Source of the DNA: Spironucleus salmonicida
Lineage: Eukaryota; Fornicata; Diplomonadida; Hexamitidae
DNA length: 64,000 nt
Direction of reading: 5' to 3'
Assembly: GCA_000497125.2 (NCBI GenBank)
Contig: CM035324.1
Span: 132,828 to 196,827 of the forward strand
Positions 10,583-22,966 of the stretch are shown one piece after another (positions within the stretch are counted from its first letter, which is position 1; each line of letters opens with the position of its first letter). The notes beneath the pieces are model-generated. The model was not told the origin of the DNA. It saw only the letters and a list, made by a program, of their open reading frames with translations, and made no database searches. The position numbers and the translations under genes are program-made.

Positions 10583-11929
10583 ATCCTGTTCGCAATCCAA
10601 TCGCTTGCCGCCGAGACGCTCGGCTTCACCATTGCAAACTTTTCTTCTGACATCATAAAACTTTACTATATGGCTATTGGTACTTCAAGTAGTTTTGTAG
10701 TTGCTGATGGTGATGTCCAAACTTTACTACCCTATCTATCTATCGCCTCCCTGGTAGGCTTCCTACTCGCTTCTCTCACCTTCGCTCCTATTGTCAGCTG
10801 GATAGGCTACAAGAAGACCGGCTTAGTCGGTGCTGCTGGTGCTGCCATCTTCAATGTTCTCCTCTGCATCCCTTTCAATGTCTATTACTGGCTGGTTATG
10901 AGGCTTTTTGCAGGCTACTTCGTTGTATTGTTCTAGCAGCCCAGCATCATCATCGTGGGTGAGCACGCTGAGGCCAGTAAGAGAGGTCTCCTCGGTGTCA
11001 TGTTCCAATTCAACGTCACCCTTGGGATCTTGGTTGCCTCCTTAGTCTTACTTGCCATCCGTACTTATCAAGATACTTATAACGCGTGGTGGATCAACTT
11101 CATCGTCACCCTTATCTGGCCTCTCATGGGCTTTGTCTTGCTCTTCTTTGTACCTGATGTCAAGCCCAGAGAGGAGAAGGAAATCTCTCCCATGCTCCTG
11201 TTCAAGGAGAAGAAGTACTTCAAGGTCCTCATCCTCTCTGTCATGCTCGGCCTCAACCAGCAGTGCACCGGTATCAATGCCGTTATCGTATACGCCACTG
11301 AGACCTTCAAAGACACCTTCAAAGATTCAACTGGCAAAACACATGCGTTGTCCTCTGTCTTCGGCTCCATCATCATCAACGGTGTCAACTTTGTGGCCAC
11401 CCTCGGCGCCCTGGCCTTCATCGAGAAGCTCGGCCGCAAGATCCTCTTATTCGGCGGCGTCGGTATTTGTTTCGCTGCACAGGTCGCCCTCATGATCAAC
11501 TACATCATCACCGCACCCAACACCGCCACACCCAACACCGCCCTCCTCATCACGGCCTCCATCGTCTTCATCATCGGGTTCGAAATTGGACCTGGTCCCA
11601 TCTTCTTCGTCTTCGCCTCCGAGCTCTTCCCCGTTGAGGTAAAGTCTCTCCTGTCCTCAATCCTGCTCAGCTTCAACTACATCCCCAACATCTTCGTTGT
11701 CGTTCTGTTCCCCATCCTTACCAAGGCTGCCAAATGGTCTCCCTTCGTTACCTACTTGATCGTCATGGGAGTCACAACCGCTGTATTGCTCTTCACCACT
11801 CCTGAGACGAAGGGCAAGACCCAGGAGGAAATCCAGATGATCCTTACCGGCTCTGCACCCGCTGCGAGCAGCGAAGCCGAGAAGGGCTCCGAGGTCAGGT
11901 TCGGCTCTGGCGTTATGACTGCTGAGTGA
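10583..11929 (+). pseudogene. MFS hexose transporter, 5'-truncated copy 2
   Basis: Inverted duplicate of the gene at 375-1721. Homology begins at 10583, about five codons inside the gene. The start codon and promoter are gone, and an in-frame TGA lies immediately upstream. The next ATG (10670) corresponds to residue 35 of the intact protein and would drop the first helix. The rest is open to TGA, with the same TAG Gln codon and all family motifs, plus a five-residue insertion made by a 15-bp duplication near 11505-11540. The open frame suggests the truncation is recent. It could still be expressed from an outside promoter, but I call it a likely pseudogene. Confidence 0.75.
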
Positions 11930-12054
11930 AGAATCTATTGAGTTATTTAAGCACAATTTTTATATCATTGATGCAACCAACTCGTATCAGTACACCAGAT
12001 CGCAATAAAAATAAAGGACATAATGGTGAAATTTACAGCTTTGTACAGAGTAGT
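10583..12054. repeat. Inverted duplicate, right arm
   Basis: Partner of 250-1708. It ends about 125 bp past the stop codon, exactly where a TAG/AGT trinucleotide run begins. Confidence 0.9.
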
Positions 12055-12070
12055 AGTAGTAGTAGTAGTA
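12049..12070. repeat. (TAG)n microsatellite at duplicate end
   Basis: About seven to eight TAG repeats abutting the 3' limit of the duplicated transporter segment. It resembles the simple-repeat tails left by some LINE-mediated insertions. Confidence 0.85.
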
Positions 12071-12415
12071 TGTAATACATACTAAATACATAAATCTTGG
12101 GAAAGATATTTTTTAAAAATTCAAGTCTTTTACGGGAGCAATGCGACTGTAAGAAGGATTGAATATTTTAAAAATGACTTTCGCAAGTTTGTGCTTTTAG
12201 TCTGTGTTGCATACTACTCTATAGCTTTCTTAATTCAGATATTTTAAAAAGATAACAAAACTTAATTCAGTATAGCTCTTGCAAAGCAGTTTTTACCATT
12301 ACTAAGTATCTCATCAAAGATTTACTTATTCATTTTGACTTAAGAAGGCAATCGACATAATTTTTCCATCTTAAATAATATGTTTTATATTTACAAAAAT
12401 AAAAATATTTGATAT
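12071..12415. other. AT-rich spacer
   Basis: No gene or motif supported. Confidence 0.4.
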
Positions 12416-13200
12416 TCAATTTTTGCTAATTGAATATCCTATATATCGTTTGTCTATAATAATTTTGAAATCTACAATTTATCTTGCTGATATAAATTGT
12501 AATAATTTACCTAATTATCTCTTTAATTCTTCTCTATGATCTTAAGAAATAATTCTATTAGCAGCTTCATTTAAGAATCTTGTCATTTCTTCGAATTTTG
12601 AATTTTATGCTTTTAGTAAATTATTATTTCTATCATACGTTTCCTAGTTTAATATAATATTAACTAATTTATATATCATTTATAATTTTCTGTTTGATCA
12701 CTTCTAGTTAATCGCTTAAAATATTTACGTATTTATAAGATCTTTCATATTATTAATTATATATATTATCTGAATGATGTTATGTTTCGATTTTTTATAA
12801 TTATTTAATGTGTTGCTTTAAGTTCTTAATTTACTAAATGGATGCATCTTCATTAACAATTCCACTTAAGCTATATTCAAGTAATTTAAGTATTGAGATT
12901 TATAATTTATACTCTTAAACATTCTTATCATATTCTTCTTTAGCTATTTGTCCATTGAATTACTATAAATTAACGAACGTGAAACTATTTTTAATAGCTT
13001 TTATATGTCATATCAACATTTTTAATCGTGGACTACCATTTTATATATATTTAAAAGATATTTTGTTAAAATACAAATTTAGGAGATTTATTTTTTGAAA
13101 ATGTTAGATATTTTATGCGTCACAGCGTGAATAATAAAGTGGATAATCTTTTGGAAAACACTAACTACAAATTTGTGTGGAAGTTGATGGTCACTAATTA
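12416..13200 (-). pseudogene. Coiled-coil protein gene with frameshifts
   Basis: Reading minus strand with TAA/TAG as Gln, Gln/Lys/Leu/Glu-rich coiled-coil-like protein is seen in successive frames: about 12630-12950 (SIQQIKNLKQHIKQLQKIE; LSDQLEVIKQKI), then a different frame to TGA at 12416 (NSKFEEMTRFLNEAANR; REELKRQLGKLLQF). Further upstream a third frame carries the continuity (near 13000-13150). The switches near 12640 and 12960 mean that no single ORF covers it. Either the gene is decayed or there are base-calling indels. I recognise no family beyond coiled coil. Confidence 0.5.
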
Positions 13201-13632
13201 ATATATATATAGATAGATAATTTTAGTATTGTATATACATTATTGAGGGCTTTGGTAATGGTACTATATACTACTTTCATTAAAAAATTGCAATAATCCA
13301 TAGAAGCTACTAGTTTACTTAGAGAATGTTTATATTATCACTGTCAAAGTATCATATTTAACCATAAAATTACTTTCATTACGGAAATTGAAATAGAATT
13401 ATATAAAATAAATACAGTATTATGAATAATAATTATAACAAATAGCGTAAAAAGATTTATAAAAATTATTATAATACTATTATTTAACATTTATACTATT
13501 TGTTTAAATTAAAATAATTTTGTATTCTTTGATAATACAAAATAATACAAGTTTATATTATTACTATACTTTCATTTAATATTTTATTAGTATAAAATAT
13601 TTATATTATTTGAATTTTCAACTCCTCTAAAT

Positions 13633-16600
13633 ATGAAATTGACGTTTTATATTTTAAATTAAGAAAGCAATTTGCTGTTTGAGCTTTATGCTACTTTCAC
13701 AGATAACTTATTATAAATAAGTAGTGTTCCAAATTAATACAAAGATTTCCTATAGGATTATAATAATTTAGTGAAAATAAATATTAATACTATTTAAGAT
13801 TTAAAGATTTTCCATGTCTTTTTAGTAATGTATTCACAGAAAATGATATTTAACAATTTTAAATTGAATAAATTTATTATTAATTACTAAATTTATGAAT
13901 GTGAAATTAAAAAATTTAATATTTCTGAACTATGGGCAAACATAGGAATTCTTATATTACATTTAGGTTATAATGTATGTTAGAGTTTATAAGAAGTTAA
14001 ATTTACTCCATAAGCTACTAATTATTTCCATGTTAAAACAAATCTATTTCCTTCTTTTTAATTTTATGAACTGTAAACAGCTTCTGTACCTCTGTTAAGT
14101 TTATCTCCTTTAAATATTACTGTAATTTTATTCAAATATGCTTTGAAACTTAAGGATTAATATAATTCAAGTTTTTTGGCATTTATTTATGGTCTATCTG
14201 CTAATTTTTTAACTTTAACTGATAACAATTAATAATTAAGCAGCACTTAAATTAAATATTTCATGTAATAAGCTGAAAATCTTTATTATAGATCTGATAA
14301 AAACGAAAATATAGTAATGCAAAAAGCGGATAATATATTTCACCTTCCGACTCATTTTTTATTGGATGTCTCTATAGATTTCTTTAAATTTTTATGTATT
14401 CCCTCTTTTATTTTTAAAACGGAGTATTTTATTGTTCAAACGGTTTCTGAAGGAGATCAGCAATAGATTAGTGACATTAAAAATGGAGTTTTAAGTAACA
14501 GTTCCAGATCTGGAAAATCTGTATCTTTGTTATCAACGTATTATTACTATTATTTTTCGCTAAGAAATACAACAATTTATATTTAGTGTGCAGATAAAAA
14601 TTCATAACCAATTTATAATAATTCTAGTTTAAATTACTCAAAAGCTTTATCATTACTTTTTAATTCAGAAAATTATGTCCATGAAGATCTCAAATATTAA
14701 TAAATCTAAGCAAATGTTCGTAAAGAAATAGTTTAGTTATATTAATTGAGCTAACAATTTATTTCATAAAAGATCTATTTATATAGTTATAATTAGCTAT
14801 TTGTTAATAGTTCTTCTATAAATTTTTATTAGTTTTATTATAGATTTTAGAAAAATTTAGATAATTTTTTTAATTTTACTTTATTCAAAATTATAAATTA
14901 TATAAACGAAACCAAAGATTCTTAAACTTATGTCGATAACATTAGTATTGATGAACATGAATAGATATTGAAATACATACTTGATCATTATATTTTTAAC
15001 GCCCATATTATTTATCCAATAGAATCTACTTATAAATAGTTGAAGTTAGATTTTTAGAATAATTAAAATATTTAACTTATTAATGTTAAGCAAATAGTAT
15101 TTATCTTCAATGTATATTAAAACACTATTTTTTGCAATTATTTTGAATAGAAGTAGCTGATACTATTTGACAAAATTATTAATAAGTATATTCTAAAATT
15201 GGAAGGCTATGTCAACTGGTAGGATGAGTAGTATTTATATAGTTAGAATACCTTTAAGTTATAACTGAGAACTAAATAAAAATAGTCTTTATGTAATATA
15301 GTAATAAAATGTAACTAATTTATATTAACTACAAAGGAGGTTATATTAAAAGCAAGTCAAGATACCATAGTAAGCGCTAAAGATAAGTAAGTTTTGGCTA
15401 AGACCCATGACGAATCTTGGAGCACTTAGGAAATATCAACGCTTTTAAATTTATTCCAGTAACTACTAAATATTTGTCCAGATTTTGCCGATAGCAATTT
15501 ACTGTATGATATCCAAAATATTTTAGATTCTTTTAAGGTGGAACCAAATAAATTACAGTTCGCTATATACTTAGATAACATTATAAAAGTTTCCAAACAA
15601 AATAATACTACGTTATATAGCAAAGACACAATCGCGCTGATAGATTACATTGTGGGGTACATTCGTAAATTTGTAGAGGAGAACCAGTAGTCTTTATCAA
15701 CGAAAACCAAAGCCGTGGTTGAACGCTAGGCTTCCAAGGACATTCTCGATCGAGATGAGTCGGAACCGTGGGGAAAACAGAAGATTTTGTCTCTGTTTGC
15801 TCTCCTCAAGTAGTTAGTTGTGTCATGCCCAGACTTCGGAGATTAGGCGCTATTCTAAAGGATAGAGCAGGTGCATTTAGGAGTTTCCTAGTAAAATAAT
15901 GACGTTAAAAATATCGAAAAGATGGCAGACGAAATATCGAAGGTTGAAAATGGACAAGTAAGTTCATAAAGCAAAGACACAATCGCGCTGATAGATTACA
16001 TTGTGGGGTACATTCGTAAATTTGTAGATGACAACAAGCAGCTTTTATCAGAGGACGTTAGAACTATCATTAGAAGTTAGAACTATAAATAAATATTATC
16101 ATAGAAACATAATATATCATTATAATACAATTATATCTACCAATTCATTTTAGTTTGTGTGTCCTGTTATTTTTCAATTTTATCACTAATATTTGGTTAA
16201 AAAATTAAAAAGCAGAGATAATAGAGAAAGAATTATAAATATCATAAAACTACAGCATTAAATATATCAGACCTGTTTGCTCTCCTCAAGTAGTTAGTTG
16301 TGTCATGCCCGGACTTCGGAGATTAGGCGCTATTCTAAAGGATAGAGCAGGTGCATTTAGGAGTTTCCTAGTAAAATAATGACGTTAAAAATATCGAAAA
16401 GATGGCAGACGAAATATCGAAGGTTGAAAATGGACAAGTAAGTTCATAAAGCAAAGACACAATCGCGCTGATAGATTACATTGTGGGGTACATTCGTAAA
16501 TTTGTAGAGGAGAACCAGTAGTCTTTATCAACGAAAACCAAAGCCGTGGTTGAACGCTAGGCTTCCAAGGACATTCTCAATCGAGACGAATCGAAACCGT

Positions 16601-19600
16601 GGGGGAAACAGAAGATTTTGTCTCTGTTTGCTCTCCTCAAGTAGTTAGTTGTGTCATGCCCGGACTTCGGAGATTAGGCGCTATTCTAAAGGATAGAGCA
16701 GGTGCATTTAGGAGTTTCCTAGTAAAATAATGACGTTAAAAATATCGAAAAGATGGCAGACGAAATATCGAAGGTTGAAAATGGACAAGTAAGTTCATAA
16801 AGCAAAGACACAATCGCGCTGATAGATTACATTGTGGGGTACATTCGTAAATTTGTAGATGACAACAAGCAGCTTTTATCAGAGGACGTCAAAGCCGTGG
16901 TTGAAAGCTAGGCTTCCAAGGACATTCTCAATCGAGACGAATCGAAAGCGTGGGGAAAACAGAAGATTTTGTCTCTGTTTGCTCTCCTCAAGTAGTTAGT
17001 TGTGTCATGCCCGGACTTCGGAGATTAGGCGCTATTCTAAAGGATAGAGCAGGTGCATTTAGGAGTTTCCTAGTAAAATAATGACGTTAAAAATATCGAA
17101 AAGATGGCAGACGAAATATCGAAGGTTGAAAATGGACAAGTAAGTTCATAAAGCAAAGACACAATCGCGCTGATAGATTACATTGTGGGGTACATTCGTA
17201 AATTTGTAGAGGAGAACCAGTAGTCTTTATCAACGAAAACCAAAGCCGTGGTTGAACGCTAGGCTTCCAAGGACATTCTCGATCGAGATGAGTCGGAACC
17301 GTGGGGAAAACAGAAGATTTTGTCTCTGTTTGCTCTCCTCAAGTAGTTAGTTGTGTCATGCCCGGACTTCGGAGATTAGGCGCTATTCTAAAGGATAGAG
17401 CAGGTGCATTTAGGAGTTTCCTAGTAAAATAATGACGTTAAAAATATCGAAAAGATGGCAGACGAAATATCGAAGGTTGAAAATGGACAAGTAAGTTCAT
17501 AAAGCAAAGACACAATCGCGCTGATAGATTACATTGTGGGGTACATTCGTAAATTTGTAGATGACAACAAGCAGCTTTTATCAGAGGACGTCAAAGCCGT
17601 GGTTGAAAGCTAGGCTTCCAAGGACATTCTCGATCGAGATGAGTCGGAACCGTGGGGAAATTATCTCTTTCAAAATCTATTTTAACTAATAGATACATTA
17701 TTACACTACATTACTTAATATTTTGAGGGTAAAGATTTTAAAAGTTTGCCTTTAGATATTTCTATGTTTCAGGAATCTGCGGAGTATAAAGTAGTATACT
17801 ATAATAATTTTTGTTAATAAATATACTAGTTTATATTTAATATATAACAGAACAATGATCACCATTCTTGTAATACTAATTTAGTACTTAAAAACTATAG
17901 TGGTTAATTTTATTATACTAGCAATTTAAATATATATCACATCCTTACATAGAGTATAGAATCAGTTATAACCATTAATAGTATATTTTTATCATTTTAT
18001 GATCAAAAGTTAAGTATTTTATAAAGATTAATTTTAATATAAGATTCTAGTTATTTAAAAAATAATATTAAAAACTATGAGAATTTTAATTTTATTATTT
18101 AAGTGTGCTTTAAAGAATTCTCTAAGGTGTCTTCTAATTAAACTTTTTATTGTAGTTCAGCAATTAATATGTTTGATTTATAATTTAAAGTATTCTTTTG
18201 CATAACTATTTTAAAATAAAGTTAATTGGTTACGTTTATAAATAGTCAGTTTTTATAATAGCTAAATGAAATTCTTTTGTAAATCTATAAGGATAAATAA
18301 ATCTATGATGACATAATACAGGTATGTTCAATATATAATGATGTAACTATGTTTATTGAGAGTCAAGCTAATAAAAATTTGTGTAAACTAGCGTAACAGT
18401 GTAGTAGTATAATAATACAGCGAAAACATCAATTTACATAATATGATTCTGAGGTATTTACAGAGTAGGAATCTAATTAAATTTTGACTAAGACCCATGA
18501 CGAATCTTGGAGCACTTAGGAAATATCAACGCTTTTAAATTTATTCCAGTAACTACTAAATATTTGTCCAGATTTTGCCGATAGCAATTTACTGTATGAT
18601 ATCCAAAATATTTTAGATTCTTTTAAGGTGGAACCAAATAAATTACAGTTCGCTATATACTTAGATAACATTATAAAAGTTTCCAAACAAAATAATACTA
18701 CGTTATATAGCAAAGACACAATCGCGCTGATAGATTACATTGTGGGGTACATTCGTAAATTTGTAGATGACAACAAGCAGCTTTTATCAGAGGACGTCAA
18801 AGCCGTGGTTGAAAGCTAGGCTTCCAAGGACATTCTCAATCGAGACGAATCGAAAGCGTGGGGAAAACAGAAGATTTTGTCTCTGTTTGCTCTCCTCAAG
18901 TAGTTAGTTGTGTCATGCCCGGACTTCGGAGATTAGGCGCTATTCTAAAGGATAGAGCAGGTGCATTTAGGAGTTTCCTAGTAAAATAATGACGTTAAAA
19001 ATATCGAAAAGATGGCAGACGAAATATCGAAGGTTGAAAATGGACAAGTAAGTTCATAAAGCAAAGACACAATCGCGCTGATAGATTACATTGTGGGGTA
19101 CATTCGTAAATTTGTAGAGGAGAACCAGTAGTCTTTATCAACGAAAACCAAAGCCGTGGTTGAACGCTAGGCTTCCAAGGACATTCTCGATCGAGATGAG
19201 TCGGAACCGTGGGGAAAACAGAAGATTTTGTCTCTGTTTGCTCTCCTCAAGTAGTTAGTTGTGTCATGCCCGGACTTCGGAGATTAGGCGCTATTCTAAA
19301 GGATAGAGCAGGTGCATTTAGGAGTTTCCTAGTAAAATAATGACGTTAAAAATATCGAAAAGATGGCAGACGAAATATCGAAGGTTGAAAATGGACAAGT
19401 AAGTTCATAAAGCAAAGACACAATCGCGCTGATAGATTACATTGTGGGGTACATTCGTAAATTTGTAGATGACAACAAGCAGCTTTTATCAGAGGACGTC
19501 AAAGCCGTGGTTGAAAGCTAGGCTTCCAAGGACATTCTCAATCGAGACGAATCGAAAGCGTGGGGAAAACAGAAGATTTTGTCTCTGTTTGCTCTCCTCA

Positions 19601-22080
19601 AGTAGTTAGTTGTGTCATGCCCAGACTTCGGAGATTAGGCGCTATTCTAAAGGATAGAGCAGGTGCATTTAGGAGTTTCCTAGTAAAATAATGACGTTAA
19701 AAATATCGAAAAGATGGCAGACGAAATATCGAAGGTTGAAAATGGACAAGTAAGTTCATAAAGCAAAGACACAATCGCGCTGATAGATTACATTGTGGGG
19801 TACATTCGTAAATTTGTAGATGACAACAAGCAGCTTTTATCAGAGGACGTCAAAGCCGTGGTTGAAAGCTAGGCTTCCAAGGACATTCTCAATCGAGACG
19901 AATCGAAAGCGTGGGGAAAACAGAAGATTTTGTCTCTGTTTGCTCTCCTCAAGTAGTTAGTTGTGTCATGCCCAGACTTCGGAGATTAGGCGCTATTCTA
20001 AAGGATAGAGCAGGTGCATTTAGGAGTTTCCTAGTAAAATAATGACGTTAAAAATATCGAAAAGATGGCAGACGAAATATCGAAGGTTGAAAATGGACAA
20101 GTAAGTTCATAAAGCAAAGACACAATCGCGCTGATAGATTACATTGTGGGGTACATTCGTAAATTTGTAGATGACAACAAGCAGCTTTTATCAGAGGACG
20201 TCAAAGCCGTGGTTGAAAGCTAGGCTTCCAAGGACATTCTCGATCGAGATGAGTCGGAACCGTGGGGAAAACAGAAAATTTTGTCTATATTTGCTCTTCT
20301 TGTGCAACTAGTTGTGTTCTATCCAGATTTATAGAAATTTATAGAATTATATATTCAAGCATTATCGAATAAGTCTGAGTAAAAGTATGTTTTATAGAGT
20401 AATAACAATCTTTTATTACTAGTAGACGAAGTTTTGCATTAATAAAATATAAGACGAGAAAAAAATCAAACTAATATTTTAAATAAGTATGAACAATATC
20501 TTAGATTAGATAATCCTTTGGATTATTTGTTGTTATTAGTTTAAAATTCACCATCAATAACACATTAAAGAGATTTAGAAAGTATCAAGAGTCACTATAC
20601 TAATTTGATTACTGAGAATGGTAAGTTTCATGGGTTATTCTTATTCATATAGGAACTATATAATTTAAGATCCATAGAGTCTATATTTTGGAGAAACATC
20701 ACTCATTATTTATAGAATAATCGAAATGGCCAAACAGACTAAATTCTGATTACAAATCAATGTATATATTCTGGAACTGATATGTCCTTATTCAATTTTA
20801 TAAAAGTTAATAAGATTTAGTAACATTTTTATTCTAGCGGAACCTCTTTAGAATATTAACATGGCAGAATTATTGGGTTACCATATCCTCATGTTACATT
20901 ATGCAAATAGTTAAATACTAACTAGGAAATAATTATTGCACTAGCTACGGATGAGTTTTTATAAAGTTATTGTAGATCATTAGCATAAATTAATTATACT
21001 GATTACTATAATATTTAATGTCCTGAAAATTCGTTACTAAAATAACTTTATTTACCACTTATATCGCCATAATTATGGTTATGTCCAAATAAAAGAGAAT
21101 AATCTGTGCAGTTATCTTTCAATTCTTTGACTAAACTAAAAATTAACAATCAATATTCATATTTTATAAATAAATAAAGTTGCTTTAATAAATATTTTGA
21201 AATTAAAAAAGTTAAAACAGCAATCTAATATCATATCAATCTTGAGGAATAGGTGAAATCGACTTTATTAACTACTTCTTCTGGGTATATTAATTTAAAA
21301 TATATTGCAGTGTTTTATTATTTAGTATAACAGCAGTTCGATGAGTTAATTATTAATATCGATATTTTGAGTATAAAATAATTATTAGTTTAATAGAAGC
21401 TTCAATATTTGACAGAAATTAATGCTTTATTATTATTCTTGTATACAATTGTTAAAAATGAAAATGTTTTGTCTAAATTTAAATTGATCTTATAAGAATA
21501 AAAATTGTGTTCAATGTATTTTAGTATTGTCGGTAGCTTTATTTCATAGAGAGAATCAATGGATTTACTAAAAGAGGTATGCTAAGGCTCTAACTTTATA
21601 TTATTACAATAACCTTTTGACGATTTTATTTATGAAAATACTAGTTTCAGTTAATTTTAATAAAATATTCGAGCTTATGGTGTTAATTATTCGAAACTAG
21701 TTTTTGAATCACTAAAGCAAACAAAATAGATAAAAACCTTAATTTGCGCTATCTCTATTGATAAATAGAAGTTTTTTTCTAAATTTTTAAAGATTGACTA
21801 AAAACACCCTGACTTTTTAGTTACTTTTCATGGGTTTGAGGGTCTAGAATAAATAATGAATGTTTAAGATGGAGTTTATTATGTTTCATATGATTCTGGT
21901 AATCATAGCTACGTTGGTTTACATGAAAAAACTAAAAACATTTCTAGGTCTATTATTTAAGTAGGACCAAATTAATCAGATGTTTTGTTGAATTTTTCAG
22001 AAATTAAATTCAATTAGTAATTATTGGTTAAATAAGTAGAGGAACTAAATTAATTTTTGAATAGTCTTAATCAAAAGTGA
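13633..22080 (+). CDS. Giant repeat protein, about 2,815 residues
   Basis: One frame without a single TGA, carrying well over a hundred TAA/TAG codons read as Gln. The first in-frame ATG is 13633 (MKLTFYILNQ) after a TGA at 13423-13425; a later start such as 14317 is possible because the first part is very AT-rich. Architecture: unique N-terminal region (to about residue 590); a degenerate module (DESWSTQEISTLLNLF); six 117-residue modules (about 663-1342), one interrupted by a hydrophobic insert; a unique spacer; the same degenerate module again; five modules (about 1693-2215); and a unique 600-residue C-terminus ending at TGA. A module reads KDTIALIDYIVGYIRKF ... ILSLFALLKQLVVSCPDFGD. It is helical and leucine-rich, loosely like the REJ/polycystin-type helical repeats of large protist membrane proteins, but I cannot assign a family. 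Nothing indicates location except the one membrane-like insert. Confidence 0.85.
15398..17659. repeat. 351-bp coding repeat, block 1
   Basis: Modules start at 15619, 15970, 16450, 16801, 17152 and 17503. All spacings are exactly 351 bp except 15970-16450 (480 bp), where a 200-bp insertion replaces part of a unit. Two variants alternate: A (EENQQSLSTKT...VERQ) and B (DDNKQLLSEDV...VESQ), giving a 702-bp higher-order period. The copies are nearly identical at DNA level, silent sites included. Confidence 0.95.
16069..16275. other. In-frame hydrophobic insert inside the repeat block
   Basis: AT-rich, non-repeat sequence of about 69 codons inside the second module. It encodes a possible transmembrane helix (FILVCVSCYFSILSLIFG) followed by a basic stretch (KIKKQRQQRK). 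The reading frame is kept across both junctions. Confidence 0.6.
18488..20276. repeat. 351-bp coding repeat, block 2
   Basis: Modules start at 18709, 19060, 19411, 19762 and 20113, spaced exactly 351 bp, in order B-A-B-B-B. The 280 bp in front (18488-18767) are identical to 15398-15677 in front of block 1, so block and leader were duplicated together about 3.09 kb apart. Confidence 0.95.
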
Positions 22081-22286
22081 CGATAAATATCTCATTTATA
22101 TATTATATTTTTATAATATATAATAATTGCTATAATACTTACTGTTATGTAAAATAATTGGTTTACTCTATATTCAAAAATTTTGTAATTTTAAGCTCAA
22201 AATTTATTTTCCTCTGCAAAGTGTTACTTATTAATAATAAGCTTCGCTAAATTGATACAAGTAGCTTACTATCGCTCTAATTTCTA

Positions 22287-22553
22287 ATGTTTATAGGGAC
22301 AATATATTCACACGAAAGCCTCAAGCGTCTAGACCCTATCCGTGAGGGTGAAGAGTAGCACCTTCTATATGGCCATGCACCTCATGAAGTTCCTTAACTG
22401 GGGAGTATTCAGGAGCCGTCTATCCGCACTACAATCATAGGCCTAGGACGGGAGCCCTAACTTAAGGTACTGGAAGCTCGTGTTACTAAAATTTAACATT
22501 TGCGAGAAGATGGCGTGTAGTAAATAAAATTGCGATATATAACTCTGATATGA
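22287..22553 (+). CDS. Small ORF in a GC-rich island, unknown
   Basis: 88 codons from ATG to TGA (HESLKRLDPIREGEEQHLL, PHEVPQLGSIQEPS, GLGREPQLKVLEAR) in a sharply bounded 200-bp GC-rich island within very AT-rich DNA. Composition looks coding and non-repetitive, but no family is recognised. It may be a fragment of a mobile element or a structured RNA: ACCCT/AGGGT near 22334-22352 could pair as a short hairpin. Confidence 0.4.
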
Positions 22554-22966
22554 AAAAATATTTACTTAACAAATAGATATATATATAATAGAGTAACGAT
22601 AATTTGTTTTAGACAATTGAATACAACGAAATATTATATTTCAATTACTATATAAATTCTATAATGACTAATCGTAAAAATTAAACAATGCATATTGTGA
22701 CTGGCAGTTGGTGAGGTTGGCTGGGCTACAAAAATTAGCATACAGTGTGTTTTAAATACAATATTGTTATTATATACATATTTAAACTAGTGGATTAATA
22801 GTTTGCCAAGTTCATATGATGGTTTTTATCAATAGCTAATAAATATAATAGTTAGGAATATACATTTCCAAATAATAAAAAGAAAAATTCCTAATTTCAG
22901 TCATTCTTAAGATTACGAAGGATGATGCGTACTATGTCTATTATTTAGATCGAAAAGTTTATGACA
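22554..22966. other. AT-rich intergenic
   Basis: No gene or motif supported. Confidence 0.4.

Noticed and set aside
15426-15629. 67-codon minus ORFs (also 18516-18719)
   Set aside because: Antisense shadows of the duplicated leader of the giant gene.
15619-20276. Direct repeats as a CRISPR or satellite array
   Set aside because: Units are 351 bp, contiguous, in one open frame and coding; no short spacers, and the genome is eukaryotic.
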